A stretch of DNA of 64,000 nucleotides from positions 94,604,051 to 94,668,050 of the forward strand of contig OX123182.2 in the NCBI GenBank assembly GCA_944739405.2, given 5' to 3'. Below the pieces are notes generated by a model. The model worked only from the letters and a program-made list of their open reading frames with translations, had not been told where the DNA came from and ran no database searches. Source of the stretch: Euclidia mi (taxonomy: Eukaryota > Arthropoda > Insecta > Lepidoptera > Erebidae). The position numbers and the translations under genes are program-made. Of the stretch, positions 11,191-23,638 are shown piece by piece; the first letter of the stretch is position 1; each line of letters starts with the position of its first letter.

Positions 11191-11599
11191 TTAAAGTATA
11201 ATATCCTTTAACATTGATTTCGAAACCAGAATAATTTAGTATAAATATTTTTTGATCACTCATACTTCAGCCACAGATATTCTTGAAATTAAACGTTGAC
11301 CTTCCACTTGTTTAACCGTATTTACTGCTTGAAAACTCATATAGCGTACAGTCTAGCAACGTAAATCCTTTAAGCAAGCCAAGTGAGGATTTATTTCATT
11401 TATACTTTAGTGTATTAAAGCTACCGCGAAATGGAAAATTAACTAACCTAGCTGTGGAATATCTACGCCAAGTATTTCACAACCTGAGTTTGTGTTTAAA
11501 TTGTGGGCCCATATTTGTGTAGGTAGTATTTGTTACATACGAAAAATAATTAACATTTCTGTAGAATTAGAGGTGTAATATGTAATTAAAGCTAATAAG

Positions 11600-12098
11600 T
11601 ACATTCGGTCAAGTTAATGACGGAACGCAACGATATATTGAGCATGTTGAGGCACTTGCGCGGGTTACATGCACCGTAAACATATCGTTTAAAACAATGT
11701 GCGGGTCCAGCGACTCGAGCATGTACCAAAGCGAGCCACCCGCGCAAGTAATTCGCATGCTCTGCGACGCGCACGGGTCACACGCGCATGTTATCTGTTA
11801 AAATTACATTTTTAACATATGATTTTAAAATAATTTTTGTTCGTCGAGACATTTGACGCGATTCAAGTCAAAAAGCTACCGCGCTAATAGCATGCACATG
11901 TAGCTCTTGACCACGAACAAATAACTTGTACATAGGTACAGCTTGCGCAAGTAGCCCGCGTCTTTACTTGCTCCAGTTATTTGCACCATGTACAAGTACA
12001 AGCGAGTAACTTGATCAAGTAGCTTGCGCATATTACCCACGCGTGTAACCCGCACCTTTACTTGCTCCAGCTACATGCACCGTGTAGAAGCACCAAAG
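11600..12098. repeat. Field of imperfect short repeats (ACTTG/CAAGT and TACATG/CATGTA motifs)
   Basis: The sequence repeatedly uses ACTTGCGC, GCGCAAGTAGC, TTTACTTGCTCCAG and TACATGCACCRTGTA in both orientations. Two clear units containing CTTTACTTGCTCCAG lie 94 bp apart (11962 and 12056). Copy B differs structurally, having about 116 bp more at its left end (about 60065-60180) and about 40 bp less at its right end. A minisatellite or the interior of a non-autonomous transposon are both possible. Confidence 0.5.
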
Positions 12099-12099
12099 T

Positions 12100-12215
12100 C
12101 AAAAGTCAAAATCTTTTATTCAAAATTGGCTGGTAAACAGCTCTTTCTGAACGTTAAATTTTACAATAGACAGTCCCCCAAAAAGCCCAACCCTTCACGT
12201 TCGAAGATATAAGCA
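12100..12215 (-). mobile_element. LINE 3'-end fragment
   Basis: On the minus strand this reads as a LINE 3' untranslated region closing with GAATAAAAGATTTTGACTTT, a tail type widespread in Lepidoptera. No coding sequence remains. Copy B (about 60606-60712) has lost the last bases of the tail. Confidence 0.4.
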
Positions 12216-12931
12216 AATTAAGTCGTTAAATAGATTACATGCCTTGTAGCAGGACAGTTAAATAGATAGACATATAGCATCGGCGAATATCTCCAAATCG
12301 GCCACTACATAGAAATAGCAGATTATTTTTATTTTATGGTGAATGTTTATTCTAAAATCTAAAAGTGTTATCACCTTTGCATCATCATTGACCATGTTAC
12401 CGATCCTGCACGTTTTGGAAGCTTTTTGCATTTCTTTGGTTTATGTGATCAAAAGTACGATTATCATGAATTGCTAGCTAATCCGCTTGAAATACGCGAC
12501 GTGTGCTTTTATCAGTAAGCGGGCAACCGTTCGCAGTCAGTATGGAACTAAGCTGCCATAGGCCATAGCTGATGTTAAAAGTGTGTAAGTATTAGTGGAA
12601 AATGTTTCATGCATGAATGCAAATGTGTCTTCATAGTAAGGCAAACTTTGTTATAAAATTGTTGTTGTTTAATTTCGCTCTGTCATTTGTGATAAATTAG
12701 TCCATTTAAGCTGGAATGCTTCGAATACATTAGCGTGTATTTTAATTCAAAAAGCCTGATGGTTTAACCAAATTTTTTTTCTCAGATTACTGTGTAAATA
12801 TAAGACACAATAAGAACATAGTCAGTGATACTTTAATCCTCGTGAAGAGAGACTAACACTCGTGAAGGAGGTTAAAAATTACCAGTGTTTTTTTATAATT
12901 ACGCTATCATAAATTTATTTTATTTATTTAT
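12216..12931. other. Non-coding stretch
   Basis: AT-rich sequence with no gene or repeat family recognised. Confidence 0.45.
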
Positions 12932-13181
12932 AGTCTCACGCCTGTATCCCCGAAGGGGTAGGCAGACGTGTAAAATTACACCCACATTTCGCCATGAATT
13001 TTTTAGGTCCCACGTAATAGGGGGCGACCTATTGCCGTACCGGGCACATTACCAAACTCCGTGCTGCTACTGAGAATTTCCTAACGGAAAATCCCAATAA
13101 CACTTTGCCCGACCCGGAAATCGAACCCGAGACCTCCCAATTCCACGCGCACATTTATGCCGCGAGACCAACGAGGCAGTC
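12932..13181 (-). mobile_element. tRNA-derived SINE
   Basis: On the minus strand the element starts with a tRNA-like head. It has a B box in the form GGTTCGATTTCC and an A-box region near GCGGCATAAATG. The body and tail match the SINE at 25903-26161, including the closing segment GCCTACCCCTTCGGGGATAC. Copy B has it at 61431-61685 with a short extra insertion (GGCGAGGCGACC instead of GGCGACC). Confidence 0.7.
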
Positions 13182-15509
13182 AAAAAAATAAATATGAAAC
13201 ATAATAAAAATAAATACGTATTTTTCCGGCATAGACAAAAGCAAATAAGTTCATTGTGATAATATGAACTGACGTTAAACGGTGTATAAGCTAGAATGCA
13301 TTATGCACCGTTGATAGACCATTAAGTCCACGAAGCTCATACCATTTACTTAGCGAATAAGTGAATATTCACTTTGTAACTTCACTAGTTTACTCTTCAA
13401 TAAGTGTTAGTCAGCTTCCACTGCAGTTTTCGCTAAGATTTGATTATGTTGGGTAGTTTGTTCTGCTTACTATAATCACTTCACTTTTTACAGATGCTTC
13501 GGACAAATAATACCTTTACAGCGCCCTCTCAAAAGACGAAACATTAATAATAGGATATTTTACAATTAAAATGAGAGTTGATGATAACTCAAAAGTCGAA
13601 AAAAAATCTGGGCTAGGCTTCGTTTACTCCTCAAAATATTACATAATATAGAAATTGAAAACCACGTTATTTTTTGTATAAATTAAATTTTCATTGTTTT
13701 GAACAACAGTTTTTACCCATTTTATTAAAATATTGAATAAAACAACATGAGTCATTAGTGAATTGGTAGTTAGGAAAATAAAATGTATAGCACGTTCAAT
13801 TACTTAATGGCTAGCGGAACACACTTTGTCTTTTACGATGTAGGCGAGGAGCCTGATGACTTTTTTTAAATGTAACTTTAGTTTTATAATTTGAACTTTA
13901 TTCTTTGCAAAATGGAGTCATTTTTCATAGTAAAGAAAAGAATTCAGAGCAATTTATTTTTCACGCGGCGGTGATAGTTTGCGAGCCGTCTCTACTCCGC
14001 CATTTTGCTGTGTGATTGACCGAGTTGAGGTTAACAGAGGAGGTGTGTGAGATTTTTTCCTGATGACGTCTGGGGTCTACTCACTAATACCACAGCGGTG
14101 TCCTCTACGTTCCATAATGCCAAGCCCTTTGGGGTCCCGCCAACCGCCTAGTGCTGGCGGGCCCCCTTGAAAATTGTTCTTGCAAACATCCATCAAATCT
14201 TAAATCTTGCTTGCTTTTTTACTCATTCGTTTATCTACTAAAATGCAGCTTTGCGAGGCACGCAAGGAGACGGCATCGCATTCTCGGCTTTGGTGCGGAA
14301 TGGACTGTCCGGTCAAAAGTTAACCAGATGTGCAGGGGATAATATGAAGTATGTACATAGCAAGAAGCTTCCTCTTTGTTCTTTCATTCTCATAGTCCTA
14401 TGTGGAATGCAAACCCAACTTGAATAGGAAGATTTGAGGTACAAGAACAACGCCATGATGAGCCTTTCGAGATTCAGGTCGTAAGAACTCCCTCAGTCAC
14501 TGAAGTTCAGTAGCTTTTATTGGATAAGTCCCTACATAAAATTCAAATAAACTTTTCCTCATCTGGGAATCAACAGGAGTTGTTGTGATAAGCAGTCGTT
14601 TGATCACTGGTTCTTTGGATCAGTTATTTTGTTTCAAATATTTTATAACGAAATTACTAATAAACCCAAGGGAGCGATGTCATGCCAATATAATGTGTGA
14701 AATGATACAGGTACTTCACTCTAACGTCTTAAATAATGTTTGTATAATATTTCTTGATATCATGATTAACTTAATTAGGAGCCAATTCATACGATCATAA
14801 TGATTACCAAAACATATTTCCAAAACAAATTGCAGATTTACCAATATTTACGTAACGGGTATCAATTTCATAATTAATTCTCAAGAAAAGTGTGGTATGA
14901 AAACAACAGATTGTCGCCAGCCAAACCTTTTTGTATTAATCTCAAGTTTGCCTCTCGGAAGTTATATAAACAAAAACTTTGGAGTAAACCGAAGCATCAC
15001 CTTTTTAGTAAACACGATACTCAAGTCAGTAAGCCAGTGCCTACAAGGTTTCAGTACAGTTTAAGTTCATGGTAAGCTCCTGTTCTAGAATCCAGCCGCG
15101 CCTTACTACATGAATTTGTTTGCGATGCCTGAGTAAAGTCTGCTCGACTATACATAGATTTTAACAACGTTTAGACACGAAATGAGCTTCTATGAATACA
15201 GCACTTTGTTGACTCGCACTAAACGACTGCCAAAATACATCGGTGGCCGTTTTATAGCATTTAGCTTTAGCTTTTACGTTCAAACCCTTTACAATAGATT
15301 TCGAAATGTGCGCGTTTTTTTAAATATTTATTCGCTGTTTGCTTGTGAATGGAGAAACAGCGTTGAGTTTTGTGTATATCATGCAGTTTGTTGCGGTCCT
15401 ACAATGTACAATGTTGCTTTATAGCTTGATAAAATGAGTGACTGTTGCAAGCTTGTATTCAAGCACTTGTAGAACTGTGATGAAAATGAAACACGCGTAG
15501 GACATCCAA
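13182..15509. other. Non-coding stretch with a repeat-like segment near 13970-14190
   Basis: No gene recognised. About 13970-14190 (GTCTCTACTCCGCCATTTTGC... to GCCAACCGCCTAGTGCTGGCGGG) has the look of an interspersed repeat and differs from copy B by several indels. A 61-codon frame at 14890-15075 is open in both copies. Of five base differences I count there, four change amino acids, so coding is unlikely. Confidence 0.45.
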
Positions 15510-16180
15510 ATCCTCTTGTTTAGTGAAACACGTTGTCGCATAGGCAGTTTTCAGTTAATACTTTAAAATAGTTTCTGGTCTGTTAGGCAAGTTTTGTAGT
15601 TTGTTTTTATATCAAATCTAGCTTTCATTTTAACATTTTGTCTGATGCAAGAACCGAATCTGGGTATTCATGATCATTTTACGATCGATAAAATATGCAG
15701 CATAATCAATGGGTAATATTATATTGTTTAAAATAGTGTTATCATACATACGATTGGTAATATTTTCAAGTGTTTATCTCAAATGAAAAATGAATAAAGA
15801 AACTCGCTTTTCCTTTCTTGGAAAACTCTCACGAAAAGGAATATAAATTACCGCTAGTTGTACAAAATTATAGCATCGGTACAAATTTAAATGAATTTAA
15901 TAATTACCGACGCCCTTTTATACCTGGGGGTAGTAGAGACACTCATAATTCATCTACGCCAAGGTAGCTCGACTTAATCATATTTACAGCCTACGTAGGC
16001 TTTGTTGCGTTCATTATTTAACCTTTTGTCTTTTGCTTAATAACTTTTAACCCCTTTATGATCTTTGCTTTATGGAAACATTTTTCTTCCTGGATTTTCG
16101 GAGTGAGAACATTGATTGATGTTGTTTTTCATTTAGAACATGACTGTGAGTTACTTATTATGTGTGCCTCAATCCTAGTT
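15510..16180. other. Non-coding stretch beyond the visible duplication
   Basis: No gene or repeat family recognised. Whether this continues the duplicated block cannot be tested because copy B stops at the window end. Confidence 0.45.
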
Positions 16181-17285
16181 AATAATAATAATAATAATAA
16201 ATTTATTTATCAACAAGTAATGATACAGCTTGTACAAAACAAGATTATAGTTGATAGACAGAATCACATTAACTATGATAAAGCTGCTAATATCATACAC
16301 GAAAATAGCACTGTGCCTTAAACTAGGTTATACCTGTATCTTAAGGAACAGTTTTAAAATATACTATACCTACTTTACATTTATGACATATAGCGAGTGT
16401 GAAGCAAATGTTGTACAACTAAAGATTACTTATTATGTTTTGCTACAAGTGTAGAAAATAAGTATAAAAGTGAAAAATTTTATAATTAAATTTAGATTGA
16501 GTTTACATTTAATTTAATGTATGAAGGTGTGTGTTTATGTATGTATGTGGATGAATGTGTGTGTGCGTGCACATGCATGCTCGCACATATGTATGTTTGT
16601 GTATAAATCTGGTGAATTAGATAATGGAACGATAATTCTTATGCGATGAATGTGAGAAGGGCCTCTGTTTCATCGTAGTCCTGCATAAGAAGCCACTCCG
16701 TGATCATTGACTTTAGTTCAAGTTTATTTAATGTTGATAAGTTCATTTTTTTGTGAACTTTATTATATATGTACGTGCTTAGAATATAATATTGATGTTG
16801 TGCAAAAGTGGTGTTATGATGTGAGCTAACGACTAGATTTGTACGTTTATGAGGATTTGGTAGGGTGACACTAATATGTTTTCTCGAAACACATCGAAGA
16901 ACATAAAGTTGGCGAACTGTTAAGACCCTGCATTCATGGTATAGTTGTGTTGTGGGGTGACGGAAGGGTTTCCGTGTCATAACTTTAAGTATGGCTCTAT
17001 GTGCTCTTTCAACTTTTAAGAAGTTTGATTTTGAAGCTCCACCCCATGCAGGAATGCAGTACCCCACTACTGATTGGCATAGCGCATAAAATACCATTTT
17101 TAGAGTGTCAAGATTTGCAGAGGCTCTGAGGGATTTAAAAATATGGAGAAGTCTCAAAGTCCGTGTGGTGAGCGCATCAAGTTGTTTACTCCAATTCAAT
17201 CCCGCGTCAATATGTACCCCCAGATACCTAACCTCGTTAGTTCTTGTAAGTTTCGGGCAGTTACATGTCTCTAATACTAGTTAAG
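16181..17285 (-). mobile_element. 5'-truncated LINE (CR1/Jockey-like), 3' third only
   Basis: The minus strand encodes the end of a non-LTR reverse transcriptase, from EVRYLGVHIDAGLNW near 17240 through an intact frame to a stop at 16639. A 3' untranslated region follows and closes with an (ATT)n tail (16181-16201 on the plus strand reads as AAT repeats). Homology stops abruptly near 17285, the usual result of incomplete reverse transcription at insertion. Stretches such as YCIPAWGGASKSNFLKVERAHRAILK fit the thumb and C-terminal region of Jockey/CR1-type elements. The catalytic core is missing. Confidence 0.75.
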
Positions 17286-17324
17286 TCACGGTTTCGATTT
17301 AAAACTTTTGTAATTTGACTGCAG

Positions 17325-17540
17325 TCTAAAGGGATAGCGACATTCTTTGGTTAGACAAGTGTCAGTCTTTTATAGGATACTGACTCCGCGTGACGGCTGT
17401 CAAAGATTTCCATTGCTATTGGCATCAATACTTGCTCATGCATGGCTTGGTAGAAGCGAAAATGTAAAATACTGGCTTGTGATGCGTCTCATGGATTCCA
17501 GTCCGATACTCTTTGCATGGTAGGTTATCAGTCTTTCTAT
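17325..17540 (-). mobile_element. Degenerate SINE-like fragment
   Basis: Shares AAGGGATAGCGA, a GTGTCAG segment and a B-box-like ATGGATTCCAGTCC with the better preserved SINE at 43779-44135, in the same orientation. Too decayed to bound accurately. Confidence 0.35.
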
Positions 17541-17578
17541 GTTGCCGTCGCTAGTGCCACTACTGGTTGCTATGTAGT

Positions 17579-17821
17579 TGGATAGGCCTTTACGGGACAA
17601 TAAATAAAGCAGTGGACTGTATATAAATATAAAGTTTAATTAACTTGATCACTCGTACAAATTGTGAATAATAAAAGTGCCCGTGGTCAGTGCGTCGCGT
17701 ATGGGGTTCCGAGCCGAGTGTCGGTAGCGGAGTGAGGTGCGCAGGCGCCGCGCACCGTCGCCGTCTCGAGGTCCGCCCCGCGCCGCACCCGCAGTCGTCC
17801 CGGTGACGTCAGGCGCCGACA
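17579..17821 (-). repeat. BEL/Pao 3' LTR
   Basis: About 243 bp. On the minus strand it runs from TGTCGGCGCCTGACGTCACC to GGCCTATCCA. It contains a very GC-rich first third and an AATAAA-bearing AT-rich end. The purine-rich ACCCGGGGAA just before it would serve as polypurine tract. The outer boundary is judged from where similarity to the inverted copy at 23899-24146 ends, so it may be off by a few bases. Confidence 0.7.
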
Positions 17822-17843
17822 TATTCCCCGGGTTGAAGGATCT

Positions 17844-19144
17844 TCAAAATTCTTGGTCGGGCAAGGGGCAGATGGTGTTGAAGGCACGGCGAATGGTGCC
17901 TTTCTTCGTCTTCAGTTCTGCTACCCTCGTCACGCCGTCCACGCCAGGATACGTCCTCAGGACCCGGCCCAACGACCGTAGAAGAGGCGGCATTGTTCTG
18001 TCCTTGATTAGGACTAAGGAACCCGGCTTCAGTTCACCTCTGGAAACAAACCACTTGGACTTTGCCTGAAGCAGAGAAGTATATTCGTTATGAAATCTGC
18101 TCCAGAAGTGCTGCCTGATGTATTGTATTCTTCTCCAGCAATCCAGCCGCGTGATGTTAGCTTCGGTCACCTGAGAATACGGTACAGTTAAAAGTGGTCG
18201 TACAATTAGGAAGTGAGAAGGAGTGAGCGCCGTAAAATAGTTAGGGTCTGATGAAAGGGGAGTAAGAGGACGCGAGTTTAAAACTGCTTCGATCTGTGTG
18301 AGGCAGGTAGCCATCTCTTCAAAGTTGAAAGGGTCAGGCTAAGTAGCCGTTTTAAATGATGCTTACAAGATTTTACTGCAGCTTCAGCTAAAGAATTGAA
18401 ATGCGGACTATAAGCAGGAGTAAAATTAAATTCAATGCCCTCCTGAGCTATCTCAGTTGCAACATTCGATGATTGCAAAAACTTAAACATCTCGTTCGAT
18501 GCACCGACGAAATTCGTGCCATTATCAGACGTAATACTTTGAGGTTTGCTTCAACGCGCCACGAAACGATGTAAAGCAGCCATGTAAGCTTCAGTGGTGA
18601 GGTCAGAGACAAGCTCCAGATGTACGGTTTTCACTGCCGCGCAAACAAAGATGCACATATAGGATTTTGTAAGTTTGCAACCACGACCTTTGCGATCAGC
18701 TACCAACACTGGCCCGGCATAGTCAACATAGCAGTTCAAAAAAGGAAATTAGAAATGAGTCCTCGACTGAGGCAATTGACCCATTATCGGCTGTACGTTC
18801 TGTGCCTTATGTCTGAAATATTTAAGACATTTATTCACGACAAATCTAGACAGGTTTCTACCACCTAGTGGCCAATAAGTTTGTCTAATGTGCGACAAAA
18901 GTAGCTGAGGGCCGGCATGTAGTAATTTTAAATGTTGCATTTGAAATAGAAGCCTGGTAAATATATGCTTGCTACATAATAAAATAGGATGTTTCACATT
19001 AAAATCGTAAGGTGAATTATCAAGGCTGCCCCCCACGCGGATGAGGTGACCGGTATCATCAATAAATGGAGTTAAAGGAAGCATTCTACTATTGAGTGGC
19101 AATTTTTGTTTAGATATAAGTTTTTTATATTCTTCAGGAAACAT
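17844..19144 (-). pseudogene. BEL/Pao integrase and DUF5641 C-terminal domain, broken
   Basis: Three adjacent pieces on the minus strand make up an integrase. 18749-19144 carries the zinc-binding domain (LLHAGPQ...RQTYWPLGGRN) but has CLKYFR where the family usually has C-x2-C. 18491-18739 holds the first two catalytic aspartates (YVDYAGP and SDNGTNF), separated by a TGA. 18278-18490 holds the glutamate (LAEAAVKS). 17844-18314 contains SRPLTPLSSDPN and the DUF5641 stretch SLVLIKDRTMPPL. A frameshift falls near 18300, where the last two pieces overlap. The DDE residues are all still present, but the chain cannot be translated whole. Confidence 0.8.
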
Positions 19145-19295
19145 CTCGAGTTGCGAAAAATGTATAATTAAATCTAGTGATTACTAATTTTTTCGTGATT
19201 TCTAATTTGTAATTCTTTTGTTGAAAGATTGCCACACAACTTGTCTTTACCTTTTGAATTGTAGATGAATCTTTGTACATAAGCAACTATTCTTA

Positions 19296-21156
19296 CTATT
19301 TAGATATATGATTAGAATAATTTAATAATATGTTAGATATGAGAGATGAATGAATGGCCTGGTCTGAATGGTTAATAGTGTATGAATGATTCTCACTACT
19401 ATCACTAATGAAATGAGATACTACGTCCGGCAAATCATGTTTCTCTTTGTTTGGCATTTTGGGCCATTCATTATGATTTTTAAGTAAGAAGGACGATCCA
19501 GACCACCACAGAGGCGTGTCACCGATAATATCGGCACTGCCACCTCGGGAAACAAGATCAGCCGGGTTGTCCTTCGACGGTACGTAGCTCCAAGTGTGCC
19601 CATAAGTACTTTCTTGTATTTCATTGACTCTATTTTTTACAAAAGGTTTCAGTTGGTTAGAAGATGTAGAGAGCCAACCTAAGACTATGGTGGAATCACA
19701 CCAGAATCTACATCTACTTATAGGTATGGTAAGCGAGTTCTGAACCTTCGTACACAGTCTTGCACCCAACAACGCACCACAGAGCTCGAGTCTTGGCATT
19801 GTTGTTGGTTTGATCGGTGCTACACGATTTTTTGATACTAGGAGCTGTACTGTAACGGACCCGATGCTATCACTTGAACGGATATAAACGCAAGCACCAT
19901 ATGCCTTCTCAGACGCATCTGTAAAGACATGAATTTCATGCATAATAGAGGCTTCACACAGAACCCATCGAGGAATTTTTAAGTTATTTAAATGAGTTAT
20001 ATTGCTTTCAAAGGTAGACCAAAGGCCTTTTAATTCTATTGATATGTCATCATCCCAGTCATACTTGTCTAACCACAGACGTTGCATTACAATTTTTGCT
20101 TGGACAACGCACGGACCTACGAGGCCCAAAGGGTCAAATATCTGACTGATGGCCGAGAGCACATGACTTTTAGTGACTTTAGCTGTAGGCGAAATATCAA
20201 TAGTATATGTGAGCAAATCAGTGTCACAAACCCAGTTGAGACCTAGGGTTTTCGATAACGTTGAATTGAAACCTTGTTCAGAGAATTGCAATAAGTTGTT
20301 TGATTCATTGCTATTTGAAATTTGTCTCAGTATTTCGGGATTATTAGATCGCCATTTGCGAAGGTTAAATCTAGCTGCGCTTAGAACTGAGTGAACCTGT
20401 TTCGAAATTTCGACAGCTTCTCCTATACTTCCCCCTCCACTCAAATAGTCATCAACATAAAAGTCTCTCCGTATGGCGGATTGAACACGACTATATTCTA
20501 AGCCATAAGCCAGACTAACTAGACACTTAGTCGCTAAATAAGGTGCAGAAGCAGTACCGTATGTAACCGCATTTAAGGTATATGTCCTCAGTGGTTCGTA
20601 TGGGTCAAAGCGAAAGATAATTTTTTGAAGAGAATGTTGCGAAGGATTTAAATTTAAGGCCCTGTACATTTTTTCTACGTCACCAGAGACCACGTACTTA
20701 TGTTGACGAAAACGCATTCAAATACTAAATAAGTCGTCTTGTACTACGGGACCGACCATCTGGATGTCGTTAAGCGACACGCCCGAACTACGAACTAGTA
20801 GCGGCAGATGCGTCGAATACTACGCGTAGTTGTGTAGTGGTACTAGAGCTACGCAGAACTCCATGATGTGGAATATAATGATTGACCACGTATTCGGATG
20901 AAAAAGTACAGTCTGAAAGAGAATCTAACTTCATGTGACCTAGTCGTTCATATTCTCGCATAAACTCAATATATAAATATTTATTTTTAAACACACTATC
21001 GCGCTTAAATCTGCGTTCTAAGGATAGAAAACGCTTTTTAGCATTTTCGTATGAATTTCCTAACGTATTAGGACTTTCTTTTAATGGCATCATGACACTA
21101 AATTTACCATTCAGTTCTACCAGAACGGTATTTTGAAAAAAATGCTGTTCACACAT
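19296..21156 (-). pseudogene. BEL/Pao reverse transcriptase and RNase H, broken
   Basis: The main frame (19296-20717) begins inside the reverse transcriptase. It shows the first catalytic aspartate (SGDVEKMY), the active-site YVDD followed by YLSGG, then the RNase H residues in FTDASEKAYGA, LELCGALLG and WCDSTIVLGWL. The C-terminal stretch SYVPSKDNPADLVSRG is typical of Pao elements. The upstream polymerase part (20788-21156, with HHGVLRSSS and RVVFDASA) is separated by a frameshift near 20790 and a TGA just before 20717. The connection to the integrase (19145-19295) is also disrupted. Confidence 0.85.
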
Positions 21157-21283
21157 TTTTTCCTCTAAGGAAAGTGAATGTTTTGATGCAACATTGTCAA
21201 GCTCCCAAAATTGAGTAAGGTCAGGAGTGACATTAGAATGATGGCAATAATTTAAATTTGTAGGATTAGACTGATGTGAAATA

Positions 21284-22196
21284 CTACCTACCTGATACTA
21301 GCCAACCGAATTTTGTTTCGCACAGTTTAGGTAAATTCTTTCCTAAATTTATTGTATTGTTGCCTATGACATTCCAAAAAACTTCAGCCCCTACCAGGAT
21401 ATCTACAGCCGACGGAACGTTAAAGTTCGGGTCTGCTAGACTAAGGCCTGAAGGTATAGGGACGTGGTTGATGGGCACAAATGAAGACGGTAGAACCTTT
21501 GTGATTTCCGGCATAATATATAACACTCGATATCGACAGTAAAGGCACAGCATAAAGACTCTATTGTTAGGTGACAAGACTGTGTACTGGTAGATATGTG
21601 ATTATTAATACCCGTTACCTTGGTGCTCGTACCGCGAAGTGCCACACCCAGTTTCTTTTCTTTGTAAGACTCTGCGTTATAAAGTTTGCCGTACTACCGT
21701 TGTCCAGCAATAGGCGCGCAGTGTACTTCTTACCCGTCGCGCTGATCACGTTCACCATGGCTGTGGACAGTAAAACATGCGCAGAAGTAGCAAGCTGCAG
21801 CGAATTGGCTGATAGCACAACATTTGACGTAGTAGGCGTAGCAGAAAGCATAGCGGAAGGCAAAGTGTTTGGAATTGATTGCTGCTTATCAAAATGTAAA
21901 AGCGTATTGTGCTTTATTTTACAATATTTGCAATGAGAGAGCTTGCATTGTTTAGCATTATGTCCAAAGTGTAAACAGTTAAGACAAACGTTGTAATCAT
22001 TCGCCTTTTGTATGCGATTTTCTACAGTTAAATTTCTAAAAGATTTACATTTAAATAATGTATGAGCTTGGGAGCAAAGCAGACATTTAAAATGTGTGCT
22101 TGATTTTTTCTTAGTATTAATGTTTTGTTTACTAATATTATTATTTAATGCGACAATGGTATGAGCAGAATCATTGTTCGATTCTATGGACTCCAA
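21284..22196 (-). pseudogene. BEL/Pao zinc knuckles and DUF1758 aspartic protease, frameshifted
   Basis: The 21615-22196 frame has cysteine/histidine clusters (CLLCSQAHTLFKC and CLNCLHFGHNAKQC), then the protease active-site region with LLDNGSTANFI. Family members usually have serine or threonine after the aspartate; asparagine is seen here. The rest of the protease domain continues in other frames to 21284 (VDILVGAEVFW, TKFGWLVSG), so at least two frameshifts separate the halves. The frame is continuous with the gag-like region upstream except for one TAA. Confidence 0.75.
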
Positions 22197-22268
22197 CCAA
22201 TCTGCTTTCCTGTTTAGAAAAGAACAAAATTGAGATAAAGTGGGTTCATCTTTTAAACTATTATTTCT

Positions 22269-23090
22269 TTATTCTTCCCAATCACGGCTAGTTGTGTGGT
22301 CTAATTTCTTTGTCATAATATATATAATTATACTATCCCAATATTGAGTGGGCTGGTTTAATGTAGTGAGTGCCCTAATATTTTTATTTAAAATATCTAC
22401 GAGATGTCTTATAGAAGTACTAGACTCCATAGATATTGGCTCGACTTCAAATATAGCTTGTAAATGATTATTTACTAAAATTCTGTTGTTGTTGAAACGC
22501 TCACACAACAAATCCCATGCGATTTTGTAGTGATCAGCCTTAAAATCAATATTTTTAATTATCAAGGCTGCATTGCCCTGCAATGATGCTCGCAAGTAAT
22601 GAAACTTGTTAATATCACTGATACTAGAATTATCGTGAATCAATGACGTAAATGTGTCCCTAAACTCGAGCCAGCACTGGTAGTTGCCGTCAAAGCGAGG
22701 CAAATCAATTTTCAGCAAACGAACAAAGCTATTTGAATGTTGTGCACCTGAGTCAGCATCTTTGAAGCCCGCCTCGGACCCAGCACCATTGCGCGAAGTG
22801 CCGAGTAGACTGCGTGCAAGGGCCACCAGGCTGAAGTACTGGCGGTCGAATTCCTTGCGTTCAAGTAAGGCCGCGTCGGTGTCATCAACGAGCACTTCAA
22901 TTTGCGTCTGTAAATCGTCGAATTCGTTGTATAAGTTTTCGAATTTATTAAAACGTTCTTCCAGATCTAAACGCTGCATCTCAGATATGCTGTTACTACT
23001 ACTAACTAAAGTTAAATAATTATTAAATATTGTAAGCTTTGACTTTAATGAGCTACGTTTTCTAGATAAAACTTTAATATTTTCTGCCAT
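22269..23090 (-). pseudogene. BEL/Pao gag-like DUF1759 region
   Basis: A 273-codon frame starts with MAENIKVLSRKRSSLK and contains the DUF1759 hallmark FDGNYQCWLEFRDTF and YLRASLQGNAA (about residues 133-172). It ends at an in-frame TAA (22269-22271) that interrupts the path to the zinc knuckles. The N-terminal ~100 residues are predicted coiled coil by their heptad-like charge pattern. The 5' untranslated region extends from 23091 to about 23638. A weak primer-binding-site candidate (CGACCGTGACGGCAC, minus strand) sits at about 23522-23536. Confidence 0.8.
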
Positions 23091-23638
23091 TCTGTAGCAA
23101 TAAACTTGTTTTGCAAGCTAAATACAAAAGAATAAAGTTATAAAACGTAAACAAAAGAACAGCTGTGCGAATACAAAAGGACCGTTACGAACGGACAATG
23201 TATGGTCAAGGTCAATCGCTCAATCCGTATCTACTTAATTTACAAAACGGTTGAATTTGAATTTAATACATTATGTTGTAGTTTATAGCATATGGAACAC
23301 TAAATATAGCAAACGCAAATAAATGGAAGTGAATGAAAGTTAAATGCAACGAAAAAGTATCGAGAAAGTTCGAGAAAGATTTTAACGGCTTGAAAAGAAG
23401 CAGAGAAATGACTAATTAGAACGAATACACTTAAATACCGCACGTATACTCCCAGAAAAAGACTCCAGCTTCCCTGAAGACGTTCCAGGCTGCAGCAGGA
23501 ACGACTTCTTTCTTCAAATTTGTGCCGTCACGGTCGAAGTCCAAGTGAAAGACAAATGGCGTTGACGAAGTTAATTTTTAACTTTAAGATGCTTGAAGTA
23601 CGCGTGAAGGACCACTGGATCTCTTCATAGTTGAGGAA

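Larger units (their letters stand above)
1121..15509. repeat. Segmental duplication, copy A
   Basis: This block is collinear with 49611-64000. The offset is 48490 at position 1141, 48417 from about 3950 to 7700, 48423 near 9141, 48495 near 14890 and 48491 at the end. Differences are scattered substitutions and small indels. The largest I noted is 72 bp present here at 2362-2433 and absent from copy B. No difference is visible from 3948 to 7702. The Helitron-like elements, LINE ends, terminal-inverted-repeat element and SINE inside are shared, so the duplication is younger than those insertions. Homology reaches the window end, so the real block may be longer. Confidence 0.9.

Noticed and set aside
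14890..15075. A 61-codon frame open in both copies
   Set aside because: Four of the five base differences I count between copies change amino acids, which is not the pattern of a conserved protein.
15182..15424. An 80-codon frame in copy A
   Set aside because: Its counterpart in copy B (from 63677) is interrupted by a TGA and other changes, and no domain is visible.
17737..18069. A plus-strand 110-codon frame with a proline/arginine-rich start
   Set aside because: It is antisense to the BEL/Pao LTR and DUF5641 region. The GC-rich LTR start creates the composition.
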